A program made the position numbers and the translations under genes. A stretch of DNA of 44,191 nt from Dorea sp. 5-2 (GTDB taxonomy: Bacteria; Bacillota; Clostridia; Lachnospirales; Lachnospiraceae): contig NZ_KE159781.1 of the NCBI RefSeq assembly GCF_000403455.2, positions 160,475-204,665 on the forward strand, in the 5' to 3' direction. Below are positions 17,759-26,515 of the stretch, piece by piece (the stretch's first letter is position 1; every line of letters begins with the position of its first letter). The notes beneath the pieces are model-generated. The model made no database searches, was not told where the DNA came from, and saw only the letters and a list, made by a program, of their open reading frames with translations.

Positions 17759-19462
17759 ATGGACAGGGAAGAATGCAGGGGAAGAATCTTGTCGGAGGAT
17801 TATCTTGACTTTATCTCGCCGGTATACAGAGCGGTGACCCAACAGGAGATTGAGGGAAGAGATGTGTGTGTGCTGGATATGGATTTCGGATTCCGGGCGG
17901 TCTATGCGGATAAGAGGATCTTAAAGTCTTTGTCTTTGGAGAATTTCCACTATAATTCGATTCCCAACTGTTATCAACTGATGGATCTGGAGGCAATGGA
18001 CGACGCCGGGATCCGTGTAGTCCAGACATATCCGACGCTTCAGCTTATGGGGAGCGGCGTTATGGTGGGGATATTGGATACAGGTATTGATTATCGGAAT
18101 CCGCTTTTTCAGAATATCGACGGTTCTACAAGAATTGCAGGAATCTGGGACCAGACCATACAGGACGGCACGATGCCCGACGGATTGGATTATGGGAGCG
18201 AATATACGGAAGAGATGATCAACGAGGCGCTGCGATCGGAGAATCCTCTGGCTGTCGTCCCCAGTATGGACACAGAAGGACACGGGACATTTATCGCAAG
18301 TGTGGCGGCGGGAGGGGCGAGTCTGGAGAACCGGTTCATCGGGGCGGCGCCGGAGGCTTTGCTGGGAGTGGTGAAGCTGAAGCCGGCAAAAGCATATCTG
18401 AAGGACTTCTATGCGATCAGGCAGGATGCCGTATGCTTTCAGGAGAATGATATCATGCTTGCGATGAAATACCTGAACGGTCTTGCAAGGAAAAGGAATA
18501 TGCCGCTTGTACTCTGCGTTGCGCTGGGAACGAATCTTGGGGGGCATAATGGTTCTTCGCTTTTATCTGCCATGTTGGACGCCTATTCATCGGTGCAGAA
18601 CAGGAGTGTGGTCATCAGCGCCGGGAACGGAGCGGTACACAGGCATCATTATTTCCGGGAGTTCCGTGATATGAACGATACATCAGAGGCGGAGATCCGG
18701 GTGGAAGCAGGGGTGGAGGGATTTGTGGCTGAGCTTTGGACGACACTTCCCAATGTCATGACGGTAGCGTTTACCTCGCCCTCCGGAGAGCGGACGGGAT
18801 ATATATCCATCAAGCAGGGAAGGGAGTACCGGGAGAACTTTGTGTTTGACCGGACAGAGGTGGAGATCGAGTATCGCCTGCTGTTGGAGAACAATGATTC
18901 ACAGCTGATCTTTATGCGGTTTAGGAATCCGTCTCAGGGGATCTGGAAGATCAGCGTGAAACCGGTCAGGATGTCTGACGGGAGATTTCATATGTGGCTT
19001 CCGGTCCAGGAATTTCTGACAGGCGAGGTTTATTTCCTGGAAGCAGACCCGGATACGACGCTTGCAGAGCCGGGAAGCAGCCTGGTATCCATGACGGTGG
19101 CGTTCTATAATGGAATTGATAATTCGGTTGATATTAATTCGGGAAGGGGGTATACTAGAGACGGAAGGGTGAAGCCGGATTATGCGGTGCCGGGCGTCAT
19201 GGTGATGGGTGCGGGACTGAATAATGAATTCGTGGTCCGCAGTGGATCCAGTGTGGCGGCAGGGATCGCGGCGGGGGCGTCCGCACTCCTGATGGAGTGG
19301 GTATTAAACCAGCCGGGCGCGCGCGGCGTGAATTCTAGCCAGATCCGGAACATCATACTGCTGGGGGCGCAGCAGCGCCCGGGAGCGGAGAACCCGAATC
19401 AGGAATGGGGATATGGAACGATGGATCTGTACCGGTCCCTGGATATCCTGAGGCAACTGTAA
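17759..19462 (+). CDS. CspBA-like subtilisin family (S8) serine protease
   Basis: A 567-residue subtilase with the catalytic triad in order: Asp107 in 'GILDTGIDY', His175 in 'TEGHGTFIAS' and Ser in 'RSGSSVAAG' near residue 495. The long insertion between His and Ser, and the absence of a signal peptide, match the clostridial Csp/TepA-like intracellular group, some of which act in spore germination or protein turnover. ATG 17759 is chosen because GAGGTG sits 7 bases upstream; an ATG at 17744 lacks a site of its own. The start is buried in the hairpin at 17690-17758, so its translation may depend on read-through and folding. A short prodomain may lie within residues 1-90. Confidence 0.9.
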   Translation: MDREECRGRILSEDYLDFISPVYRAVTQQEIEGRDVCVLDMDFGFRAVYADKRILKSLSLENFHYNSIPNCYQLMDLEAMDDAGIRVVQTYPTLQLMGSGVMVGILDTGIDYRNPLFQNIDGSTRIAGIWDQTIQDGTMPDGLDYGSEYTEEMINEALRSENPLAVVPSMDTEGHGTFIASVAAGGASLENRFIGAAPEALLGVVKLKPAKAYLKDFYAIRQDAVCFQENDIMLAMKYLNGLARKRNMPLVLCVALGTNLGGHNGSSLLSAMLDAYSSVQNRSVVISAGNGAVHRHHYFREFRDMNDTSEAEIRVEAGVEGFVAELWTTLPNVMTVAFTSPSGERTGYISIKQGREYRENFVFDRTEVEIEYRLLLENNDSQLIFMRFRNPSQGIWKISVKPVRMSDGRFHMWLPVQEFLTGEVYFLEADPDTTLAEPGSSLVSMTVAFYNGIDNSVDINSGRGYTRDGRVKPDYAVPGVMVMGAGLNNEFVVRSGSSVAAGIAAGASALLMEWVLNQPGARGVNSSQIRNIILLGAQQRPGAENPNQEWGYGTMDLYRSLDILRQL

Positions 19463-19515
19463 GTGATGAAACCTTGCAGCAGGCAAGGATCATAAAGAGA
19501 AAGAAGGAGAATAAG

Positions 19516-19806
19516 ATGGCAGATTTTTTTGGTGAATTAGGGAAGAAGATCAGTGATACTGCGATGGATATCGGGAAGCGTGCGGAAGATACTTTTGAGG
19601 TGCAGAAGATCAAGAGCGACATCCGCTCTATGAAGCGTGCGAACGAGAGAGACCTGAAGGATATCGGACGTATGGTATATGAAAAGTTCCAGAAGGGCGA
19701 GGTGGACGATACGGAGTATATCGGTCTGTGTGAACAGATTGAGAAGAGAGAGGAAGAGATCGAGAGTCAGGAAGAACAGATCGTGAAGATCAAAGAGGAG
19801 ATATAA
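19516..19806 (+). CDS. small coiled-coil protein
   Basis: A 96-residue highly charged protein with an AAGGAG site just before ATG 19516. The N-terminal 25 residues form an amphipathic stretch ('FFGELGKKISDTAMDIGKRAED'-type); residues 60-96 are almost pure Glu/Lys/Ile heptads, predicting a coiled coil. It resembles the N-terminal half of clostridial proteins that end in a zinc ribbon, but no Cys pairs are present. It lies 53 bp after the subtilisin gene and only 1 bp before the LspA-like gene, so it is probably co-transcribed with both. Function unknown. Confidence 0.7.
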   Translation: MADFFGELGKKISDTAMDIGKRAEDTFEVQKIKSDIRSMKRANERDLKDIGRMVYEKFQKGEVDDTEYIGLCEQIEKREEEIESQEEQIVKIKEEI

Positions 19807-19807
19807 G

Positions 19808-20449
19808 ATGTTTTCCTGGATGGCGGTCGTATTTGCGGTGCTTCTTGGAACGGATGTGATATGCAAGCAGCAGGTGGAAGAGAATCTGGATCCGGGAGAG
19901 AGAAGAGAACTTTTTGGCGGAAGGGTAGTCATACGCAAGGCATATAATCGGGGATTCCTTCTGAATCTATTGGAGGACCGCCCAAGGTTGATCAAAGGTG
20001 CGACCATGATCACCAGCGCCGGAATCCTGATCTGGGATGTGCTGGTATTTCTTAAAAAGGGGAATTTCCCAAGAAAGCTTGGACTGACGTTGTTAAGCGC
20101 CGGTGCGGCGAGCAATACATTTGACAGGATGGCAAGGGGAAAGGTCATTGATTATATCGGGATCCGGAGCAAGAAGCGGTTTCTTGCCCGGATCACGGCG
20201 AATCTTGGAGATCTTTACATAGCGTGCGGCGGAATTCTTGTTATGCTGACCGACCTGATGCAAAAAGATGAATCAAGAAGCACTCTGGCGGAAATAATCC
20301 CGGATCTGGCAGTATATGGTATCCATCAGCCGTGTTCTTGCTTCTACGCTTGCCCATGCGACATGAGGCGTGATGAAAAGCTTCCGGCTGTCCTTGACCG
20401 CAAGAAGCGGATTGTCCGGATCTATAGGTTCTGTGCACAGTACGTCTGA
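19808..20449 (+). CDS. signal peptidase II-like membrane protein with read-through tail
   Basis: The first 155 residues form a four-helix membrane protein resembling LspA, the lipoprotein signal peptidase. Both catalytic aspartates are in place: D106 in 'SNTFDR' and D135 in 'ANLGDLYIACGG'. An Asp in the first helix ('GTDVICK') and 'YNRGF' also fit. Overall similarity is weak, so it is a paralog rather than the main LspA. The remaining 58 residues are encoded opposite the 3' end of the convergent dehydrogenase gene and look non-native (many Cys and Arg), as if the original stop had been lost. It follows the coiled-coil gene by one base. Confidence 0.7.
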   Translation: MFSWMAVVFAVLLGTDVICKQQVEENLDPGERRELFGGRVVIRKAYNRGFLLNLLEDRPRLIKGATMITSAGILIWDVLVFLKKGNFPRKLGLTLLSAGAASNTFDRMARGKVIDYIGIRSKKRFLARITANLGDLYIACGGILVMLTDLMQKDESRSTLAEIIPDLAVYGIHQPCSCFYACPCDMRRDEKLPAVLDRKKRIVRIYRFCAQYV

Positions 20450-21217
20450 TCCTGCGGCTGCGATCTCGTTCTTCGTCAGAGCCTCGGCAAGCGCCTGTTC
20501 CGAGACGATAGAACCTCTGCCGAGATTCAGGAAGATGCAGGAGGATTTCATCCTTCTGAACGCATCCGCACCGATCAGGTCCTTGGTATATGGGGTCAGC
20601 GGTGCATGGACGGAGATGATATCGGACAGGGAAAGCAGTGTGTTCATGTCCACCTGATGATATCCCGGCTGAGGCGCGCTGCCTGACGGGGAGGAATAGA
20701 TGACTTTTGCCCCGAATGCTTCTGCAATGGACGCGACCCGTCTGCCGATATTGCCCAGTCCGATGATGCCCCATGTCTTTTTGCTCAGTTCATGGAAATG
20801 TTCTTCAAAATGAGTGAAGGATGTGTCGTCTGTGTAGCGGCCTTCCTTTACATAGTCATCATAATACCGGAGTTTGTTAAGCAGATAGAACAGCATGGCG
20901 AAGGTATGCTGCGCGACGGACTCTGTGGAATATCCTGCAACATTTCTCCAGGCTATGTCGCGGCTTTTCAGATAGTCCTTGTCCAGGTTGTTCGTTCCGG
21001 TTCCGGTAACACAGACTAGCTTAAGTTTAGCGGCGTCCCGGATGGCTTCTTCGTCGATCCGGGGTTTGTTCAATACAAGTACGTCGGCGTCTGCGGCTCT
21101 TGCAGGGATCTCGCCGGGAGATGAGAAGGGATACTTCACGACTTCCCCTAATTGATCAAAGTTCGATAAGTCAAGGTCTTCACCGATTGTTTTCACATCC
21201 AGAAATACGATCTTCAT
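20273..21217 (-). CDS. D-2-hydroxyacid dehydrogenase (NAD-dependent)
   Basis: A 314-residue enzyme of the D-isomer 2-hydroxyacid dehydrogenase family. The Rossmann motif is 'GIIGLGNIGRRVA'; the catalytic set is Arg in 'LNLGRGSIV', Glu in 'DVLCTEPID' and His in 'FITPHVAWAS'. It reduces 2-keto acids to D-2-hydroxy acids or the reverse; members include glycerate and hydroxypyruvate reductases. The start at 21217 is set by AGGAGG with good spacing; a longer frame to 21265 has no such site. Its 3' end overlaps the convergent LspA-like frame by 177 bp. The exact substrate cannot be read from the sequence. Confidence 0.9.
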   Translation of the reverse strand: MKIVFLDVKTIGEDLDLSNFDQLGEVVKYPFSSPGEIPARAADADVLVLNKPRIDEEAIRDAAKLKLVCVTGTGTNNLDKDYLKSRDIAWRNVAGYSTESVAQHTFAMLFYLLNKLRYYDDYVKEGRYTDDTSFTHFEEHFHELSKKTWGIIGLGNIGRRVASIAEAFGAKVIYSSPSGSAPQPGYHQVDMNTLLSLSDIISVHAPLTPYTKDLIGADAFRRMKSSCIFLNLGRGSIVSEQALAEALTKNEIAAAGSDVLCTEPIDPDNPLLAVKDSRKLFITPHVAWASVEARTRLMDTIYCQIRDYFRQSAS

Positions 21218-21280
21218 TCGTAATACCTCCTGTCCTTGGCATATGGTACGAGCGTACCGAAACACGATAGGAATAAAATC

Positions 21281-21312
21281 GGGAAGCCCTGTAAATTAAA
21301 TTGCGGCTTCCC
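21281..21312 (-). terminator. terminator downstream of the tRNA pair
   Basis: GGGAAGCC (21281-21288) pairs perfectly with GGCTTCCC (21305-21312). On the minus strand the stem is followed by GATTTTATT. It lies just beyond the 3' end of tRNA-Gly and probably ends the tRNA transcript before the dehydrogenase gene. Confidence 0.7.
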
Positions 21313-21330
21313 TTCATAAATAATAAAAAA

Positions 21331-21400
21331 GCGGGTGATGGGAATCGAACCCACGTATCTAGCTTGGAAGGCTAGTGTTCTACCATTGAACTACACCCGC
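21331..21400 (-). tRNA. tRNA-Gly (anticodon TCC)
   Basis: A full cloverleaf is visible on the minus strand. The acceptor GCGGGTG pairs with CACCCGC, the anticodon stem CTAGC/GCTAG holds loop CTTCCAA with anticodon TCC, and the T-loop is TTCGATT. CCA is not encoded. It is 9 bp from the tRNA-Pro gene and the two form one transcript. Confidence 0.97.
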
Positions 21401-21409
21401 AGACGGTAT

Positions 21410-21483
21410 CGGGGTGACAGGATTCGAACCTGCGACCTCCTGGTCCCAAACCAGGCGCTCTAGCCAAGCTGAGCCACACCCCG
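21410..21483 (-). tRNA. tRNA-Pro (anticodon TGG)
   Basis: A 74-base cloverleaf on the minus strand. The acceptor CGGGGTG pairs with CACCCCG, the anticodon stem CTGG/CCAG encloses loop TTTGGGA with anticodon TGG, and the T-arm is CAGGTTCGAATCCTG. CCA is not encoded. It is first in the tRNA pair. Confidence 0.97.
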
Positions 21484-21573
21484 ATCATATTTTCTTGTTA
21501 TTTCTTTAACCGGGTTTCATAATACCACCTTTTGGAAGAAAAATCAAGTATAAAATTAAAAAAACAAAATTCC

Positions 21574-21601
21574 TTGACATCATTAGTTCTTATGATATAA
21601 T
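21574..21601 (+). promoter_or_regulatory. sigma-A promoter for the pheST operon
   Basis: Perfect TTGACA (21574-21579) and TATAAT (21596-21601) hexamers with a 16-base spacer. Transcription would start near 21608, exactly where the T-box leader begins. Confidence 0.88.
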
Positions 21602-21607
21602 TGAGAG

Positions 21608-21974
21608 AAGCATATACAGGCAGGTTGTATATACTATAGAGAAGCAGATAAAAGCTTTGACCGTGTAAGTAGAGTGTTGCCTTCCCATAGAGAGAGGAGA
21701 TCGCTGGCTGAAAGTTTCCTTGGGTTCAGACGATACTTGAATTTCCCACGTGAGCCGTATCTTTGAAGTCTTGGCAGACGACTGGAAAGTAAACCGTGAT
21801 CGGAAGGATTTACGCCGGAATCGTGTTTGGCAGGATGGTAGGAGATAACGTCAGATGCACGTTACGCATGAATGAGTGCCCGTATGGAAGCATCCGGTAT
21901 CCGGATGGCAGGAATGCGGGAATCAGGGTGGTATCACGGGTAGTTGCTCGTCCCTTTTTGGGATGAGTTTTTTT
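21608..21974 (+). promoter_or_regulatory. T-box leader controlling pheST
   Basis: A leader of about 365 bases between the promoter and pheS has T-box features: an AGAGAG-type motif in the stem I region (21690s), the T-box sequence AGGGTGG (21925-21931) continuing TATCACGGG, and a terminator of CTCGTCCC (21947-21954) pairing with GGGATGAG (21960-21967) and a T-run. Uncharged tRNA binding the T-box would favour the antiterminator and let pheST be transcribed. A TTC phenylalanine codon at 21743-21745 inside a foldable loop is the likely specifier. That choice is inferred, since no folding was computed. Confidence 0.9.
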
Positions 21975-22012
21975 GTTTTTAGAAGCTGTTGTGGAGGAAA
22001 GGAAGAAGATCG

Positions 22013-23032
22013 ATGAATGAAAAGTTACAGAGCATCAGAGAAGAAGCGTTGAAGGCGATTGAAGCGGCTGATGTGCCGGAAAAACTGAATGATGTGCGTG
22101 TGAGATTCCTGGGCAAGAAGGGAGAGCTTACCGCAGTTTTAAAGGGAATGAAGGATGTCCTGCCGCAGGAAAGGCCCAAGGTCGGGCAGCTGGTGAATGA
22201 AACACGTGCAGAGATCGAGAATGTATTAGAAGAATGTAAGAAGAAGATGGAGAGAGCTATCCGTGAAGAGCGGATGAAGCAGGAGGTAATAGACGTCACA
22301 CTTCCATCGAAGAAGAATATGGTCGGACACCGTCATCCCAATACGATCGCACTGGAAGAAGTAGAGAGGATCTTCATCGGAATGGGCTACGAGGTGGTGG
22401 AAGGCCCGGAAGTGGAATATGATCTCTATAATTTTGAAAAACTGAACATTCCTGACGGACATCCGGCGAAGGATGAGCAGGATACTTTCTATGTCAATAA
22501 AGAAATCGTGCTGCGTACACAGACGTCGCCGGTGCAGGCGCGTGTCATGGAACAGGGGAAATTACCGATCCGTATGATCGCGCCGGGACGTGTGTTCCGT
22601 TCTGACGAAGTGGACGCGACACATTCGCCGTCCTTCCATCAGATCGAGGGACTGGTGATCGATAAGAATATCTCTTTTGCAGATCTGAAAGGTACTCTGG
22701 AAGTATTTGCAAAAGAATTATTCGGACCGGAGACGAAGACGAAGTTCCGCCCGCATCATTTCCCGTTCACAGAGCCGAGCGCGGAGGTGGATGTTACTTG
22801 TTTCAAATGCGGGGGAAAAGGATGCCGCTTCTGTAAAGGATCCGGATGGATCGAGATTCTTGGCTGCGGTATGGTACATCCGCATGTATTGGAGATGTGC
22901 GGGATCGATCCGAATGAGTATACAGGATTTGCTTTTGGCGTCGGACTGGAACGTATTGCATTGCTTAAGTATGAGATTGACGATATGAGACTGTTGTATG
23001 AGAATGATATACGGTTCTTGAAGCAATTCTAG
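22013..23032 (+). CDS. pheS: phenylalanine--tRNA ligase alpha subunit
   Basis: A 339-residue class II aminoacyl-tRNA synthetase catalytic subunit. An N-terminal coiled coil (about residues 1-90) leads into the core with motif 2 'RMIAPGRVFRSDEVDATHSP' in part and motif 3 'AFGVGLERIALLKY'; 'FPFTEPSAEVDV' is the Phe-binding region. It works as an alpha2-beta2 complex with PheT to charge tRNA-Phe. ATG 22013 is preceded by GGAGGAAAGG; a longer frame from 21989 has no site. The gene is preceded by a T-box, so it should respond to phenylalanine starvation. Confidence 0.98.
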   Translation: MNEKLQSIREEALKAIEAADVPEKLNDVRVRFLGKKGELTAVLKGMKDVLPQERPKVGQLVNETRAEIENVLEECKKKMERAIREERMKQEVIDVTLPSKKNMVGHRHPNTIALEEVERIFIGMGYEVVEGPEVEYDLYNFEKLNIPDGHPAKDEQDTFYVNKEIVLRTQTSPVQARVMEQGKLPIRMIAPGRVFRSDEVDATHSPSFHQIEGLVIDKNISFADLKGTLEVFAKELFGPETKTKFRPHHFPFTEPSAEVDVTCFKCGGKGCRFCKGSGWIEILGCGMVHPHVLEMCGIDPNEYTGFAFGVGLERIALLKYEIDDMRLLYENDIRFLKQF

Positions 23033-23081
23033 ACATTTTTATAGAATAGATCCAGTAAAACAGACAGAGAGGAGTAAGAAG

Positions 23082-25502
23082 ATGAATACATCATTATCAT
23101 GGATAAAGGCATATGTTCCGGACCTTAACGTTACTGCGCAGGAGTATACGGACGCGATGACATTGTCAGGAACAAAAGTAGAAGGATACGAGGTATTGGA
23201 TGCGGATCTGGATAAGATCGTGATCGGGCAGATCGATAAGATAGAGAAGCATCCGGATGCTGATAAATTGATCGTCTGTCAGGTCAACGTCGGAGAAGAG
23301 ACTGTCCAGATCGTCACGGGCGCCAATAATGTGAAAGAAGGCGATAAGGTGCCGGTGGTGCTGGACGGCGGACGCGTGGCAGGCGGGCATGAGCCGGGAA
23401 GCCGTGTGGCAGGAGGCGTGAAGATCAAGAAGGGGAAACTGCGCGGCATAGAGAGCAGGGGCATGATGTGCTCGATCGAGGAACTGGGATCGAACAAAGA
23501 TATGTATCCGGAGGCGCCGGAAGAAGGCATCTATATCTTTCCGGAGGATGCAGAAGTCGGGGCGAATGCGGTGGAAGCGCTGGGGCTTGACGATGTGGTG
23601 TTCGAATATGAGGTTACATCCAACAGGGTCGACTGTTTCAGCGTGATCGGGATCGCGAGGGAAGCGGCGGCGACTTTCGGAAAAGAATTCCATCCTCCGG
23701 TCGTTGCGAAGACGGGAAATTCGGAAGATGTGAATGATTATATCAAGGTAACGGTGGAAGACCAGGAACTTTGTCCGAGATATTGTGCAAGAGTAGTAAA
23801 GAATATCAAGATCGGGCCGTCCCCGAAGTGGATGCAGAGAAGACTGGCGTCTGTCGGGATCCGCCCGATCAATAATCTGGTAGATATTACCAATTATGTG
23901 ATGGAGGAATTCGGACAGCCGATGCATGCCTATGACCTGGATACGATCGCAAACCATGAGATCATCGTACGTACGGCAAAGGAAGGCGAGACATTTACAA
24001 CATTGGACGGACAGGAACGCAAGATGGATGAGAATGTGCTGATGATCTGCGACGGCGAGAAATCCGTCGGTATCGCGGGTATCATGGGCGGTGAGAACTC
24101 TATGATCACGGATGATGTCAAGACCATGCTTTTTGAAGCCGCTTGCTTTGACGGAACCAATATCCGTAAGTCAAGCAAGAAAGTGGGGCTTCGGACCGAT
24201 GCATCCGGCAAATTTGAGAAAGGGCTGGATCCGAATAATGCGCAGGCGGCGATCGACCGTGCCTGTCAGTTAGTCGAAGAGCTGGGAGCCGGAGAAGTCG
24301 TAGGCGGGATGGCAGACGTGTATGGAAAGAAGAAAGAACCGGTGAGAGTGCCCTTTGACCAGGATGAGATCAACCGCCTGCTTGGTACAGATATTTCCAA
24401 GGAAGAGATGATCGGATATTTTGAAAAAATAGGATTGGAATACGACGGTGAGACGAATGAGGTGATCGCGCCTACTTTCCGGCACGATCTGTTCCGTATG
24501 GCGGATCTGGCGGAAGAGGTGGCAAGATTCTACGGTTATGACAATATTCCGACGACACTTCCGAGGGGAGAGGCGACTACCGGAAAATTATCATTTAAGC
24601 TGCGTGTAGAAGAGATCGCCCGTGATATCGCAGAATTCTGCGGGTTTAGCCAGGGGATGACCTATTCCTTCGAGAGTCCAAAGGTATTTGATAAACTTCG
24701 GATCCCGGCAGATTCTCCGCTTCGAAGAACCGTTGAGATCATGAATCCTCTGGGAGAGGACTACAGCATTATGCGCACAACGTCTCTGAACGGTATGCTG
24801 ACGTCTCTGGCAACGAATTACAACAGAAGAAATAAAAATGTAAGACTGTACGAATTAGGAAATATCTATCTTCCGCAATCACTTCCGCTGACTAAGCTTC
24901 CGGAAGAACGGATGCAGTTTACCCTTGGTATGTATGGAGAGGGAGATTTCTTCAGCATGAAGGGTGTGGTAGAAGAGTTCTTTGAAAAGGTTGGGATGCG
25001 TAAGAAAGAGACGTACGATCCCGATGCCGGCAAACCGTATCTCCATCCGGGACGCCAGGCGAATATCATCTATGACGGAACCGTGGTAGGATATCTTGGA
25101 GAAGTGCATCCGGATATAGCGGACGCATATGGGATCGGTACGAAGGCATATATAGCGGTGCTTGATATGCCGGAGATCGTAGAGAGGGCGTCTTTTGACA
25201 GGAAATACACCGGAATAGCGAGATTCCCGGCAGTAACCCGTGATATCAGTATGGTGATGCCGAAAGAGATCCTGGCAGGCAAGGTGGAAGAAGTGATAGA
25301 GAAGAAAGGCGGGGCATACCTGGAAGATTATGCGTTGTTTGATCTCTATGAAGGAGCGCAGATCAAAGAAGGATTCAAATCCGTGGCATACTCGATCGTA
25401 TTCCGCGCGAAGGATAAGACGCTTGAAGATGCCGAAGTTGCAGAGGCAATGGGCAGGATACTGAAAGCATTGGAAGGAATGGGAATCGAACTTCGTAAAT
25501 AG
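23082..25502 (+). CDS. pheT: phenylalanine--tRNA ligase beta subunit
   Basis: An 806-residue protein with the expected domain order: N-terminal OB-type tRNA-binding domain ('GQIDKIEKHPDADKLIVCQV' in part, about residues 40-150), B3/B4 editing domain ('NRVDCFSVIGIAREAAATFG' region onward), B5, a catalytic-like core and a C-terminal anticodon-binding FDX-ACB domain ('FPAVTRDISMV'). It binds tRNA-Phe and edits mischarged Tyr-tRNA. It follows pheS by 49 bp with GAGAGGAG before the ATG; both lie under the T-box. Confidence 0.98.
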   Translation: MNTSLSWIKAYVPDLNVTAQEYTDAMTLSGTKVEGYEVLDADLDKIVIGQIDKIEKHPDADKLIVCQVNVGEETVQIVTGANNVKEGDKVPVVLDGGRVAGGHEPGSRVAGGVKIKKGKLRGIESRGMMCSIEELGSNKDMYPEAPEEGIYIFPEDAEVGANAVEALGLDDVVFEYEVTSNRVDCFSVIGIAREAAATFGKEFHPPVVAKTGNSEDVNDYIKVTVEDQELCPRYCARVVKNIKIGPSPKWMQRRLASVGIRPINNLVDITNYVMEEFGQPMHAYDLDTIANHEIIVRTAKEGETFTTLDGQERKMDENVLMICDGEKSVGIAGIMGGENSMITDDVKTMLFEAACFDGTNIRKSSKKVGLRTDASGKFEKGLDPNNAQAAIDRACQLVEELGAGEVVGGMADVYGKKKEPVRVPFDQDEINRLLGTDISKEEMIGYFEKIGLEYDGETNEVIAPTFRHDLFRMADLAEEVARFYGYDNIPTTLPRGEATTGKLSFKLRVEEIARDIAEFCGFSQGMTYSFESPKVFDKLRIPADSPLRRTVEIMNPLGEDYSIMRTTSLNGMLTSLATNYNRRNKNVRLYELGNIYLPQSLPLTKLPEERMQFTLGMYGEGDFFSMKGVVEEFFEKVGMRKKETYDPDAGKPYLHPGRQANIIYDGTVVGYLGEVHPDIADAYGIGTKAYIAVLDMPEIVERASFDRKYTGIARFPAVTRDISMVMPKEILAGKVEEVIEKKGGAYLEDYALFDLYEGAQIKEGFKSVAYSIVFRAKDKTLEDAEVAEAMGRILKALEGMGIELRK

Positions 25503-25537
25503 TTTCTGGTTTTTAATCAAATGAATGGAGATAAAAG

Positions 25538-26515
25538 ATGAAGAAAAAGCAGATAGGCGGTTTGATCATAGCAGTTGTATTGTTCATTGTTGTCGGTGCG
25601 TCAAGTGTGCTGACACGTACATTATCTGAGCGGATCGTGGAGAAGAATATGGCTCAGATGCTGTCGGACAGCGTGGAGTTCCAGCCTCCGTCAGACGATT
25701 ATATTGCCATCGTCAAGGTGGTCGGCGCCATTCAGGAGCAGACGGTGACGAGCATGTTCGATGCTGACCTGGGATATCAGCACATTACAACCCTGGAATA
25801 TATTGATAATCTGATGTATGACAGCGATAACCAGGGAATCCTGCTATATGTGGATTCCCCGGGAGGAACCGTATATGAATCAGAAGAGTTGTATCTGAAA
25901 CTTAAGGAGTATAAAGAGAGTACCGGACGTCCGGTATGGGGGTATATGGCACATTATGCCGCATCAGGAGGATACATGATCTCTATGGCGGCGGACAAAA
26001 TCTATGCCAACCCCAATACGACGACGGGGTCGATCGGAGTGATCATGTCCGGCTATGATATGTCCGGATTGTATGAGAAATTGGGCATCCGGTATTTCAG
26101 CATAACCAGCGGTGCGTATAAAGACAGTACGAAGATGACGGATGAGCAGATCGCTCTTTATCAGGAGCAGGTGGATGAGTATTATACGAAGTTTGTAGGT
26201 ATCGTGTCGGAAGGGCGGGGTATGTCGACGGACGATGTGATAGCGCTTGCGGACGGCCGTGTATATACGGCGAGCCAGGCATTGAATAACGGGCTTATTG
26301 ATGAGATCAGCCTGTACGAGGATATGGCGGCGATGATGAGCGACGAGCTTGGAACATATGAATTCTATGAGCTGGAGAGTACGATGGATTTCTGGTCTTC
26401 TCTTTTTGCGAAGGTGGAGAGTATGATCCCGAAGTCAGAAGCTCAGATACTGAAAGAGACTGCGGCAGAGATGGAAAGCGGGGTGCCGATGTATTATGCA
26501 GAACAGTTACGGTAG
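25538..26515 (+). CDS. sppA: signal peptide peptidase SppA (S49 family)
   Basis: A 325-residue membrane-anchored serine protease. Residues 7-28 form a signal anchor. The nucleophile Ser lies in 'HYAASGGYMIS' and the general-base Lys in 'ITSGAYKDSTK'; 'LLYVDSPGGTVYESEELY' is the conserved strand and helix. SppA cuts leftover signal peptides in the membrane and helps in envelope stress. The length fits the short bacterial form with one S49 domain. It follows pheT by 35 bp and its end overlaps the RDD gene by 20 bp, so the two are probably coupled. Confidence 0.95.
   Translation: MKKKQIGGLIIAVVLFIVVGASSVLTRTLSERIVEKNMAQMLSDSVEFQPPSDDYIAIVKVVGAIQEQTVTSMFDADLGYQHITTLEYIDNLMYDSDNQGILLYVDSPGGTVYESEELYLKLKEYKESTGRPVWGYMAHYAASGGYMISMAADKIYANPNTTTGSIGVIMSGYDMSGLYEKLGIRYFSITSGAYKDSTKMTDEQIALYQEQVDEYYTKFVGIVSEGRGMSTDDVIALADGRVYTASQALNNGLIDEISLYEDMAAMMSDELGTYEFYELESTMDFWSSLFAKVESMIPKSEAQILKETAAEMESGVPMYYAEQLR

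Noticed and set aside
21245..21258. Palindrome GGTACG-AG-CGTACC upstream of the dehydrogenase
   Set aside because: Only 6 bp per arm with no matching partner site; too short to claim as an operator.
21331..21483. tRNA genes as an integration site for a mobile element
   Set aside because: No integrase or duplicated tRNA end lies nearby; the only recombinase is 22 kb away in an IS91-like unit.
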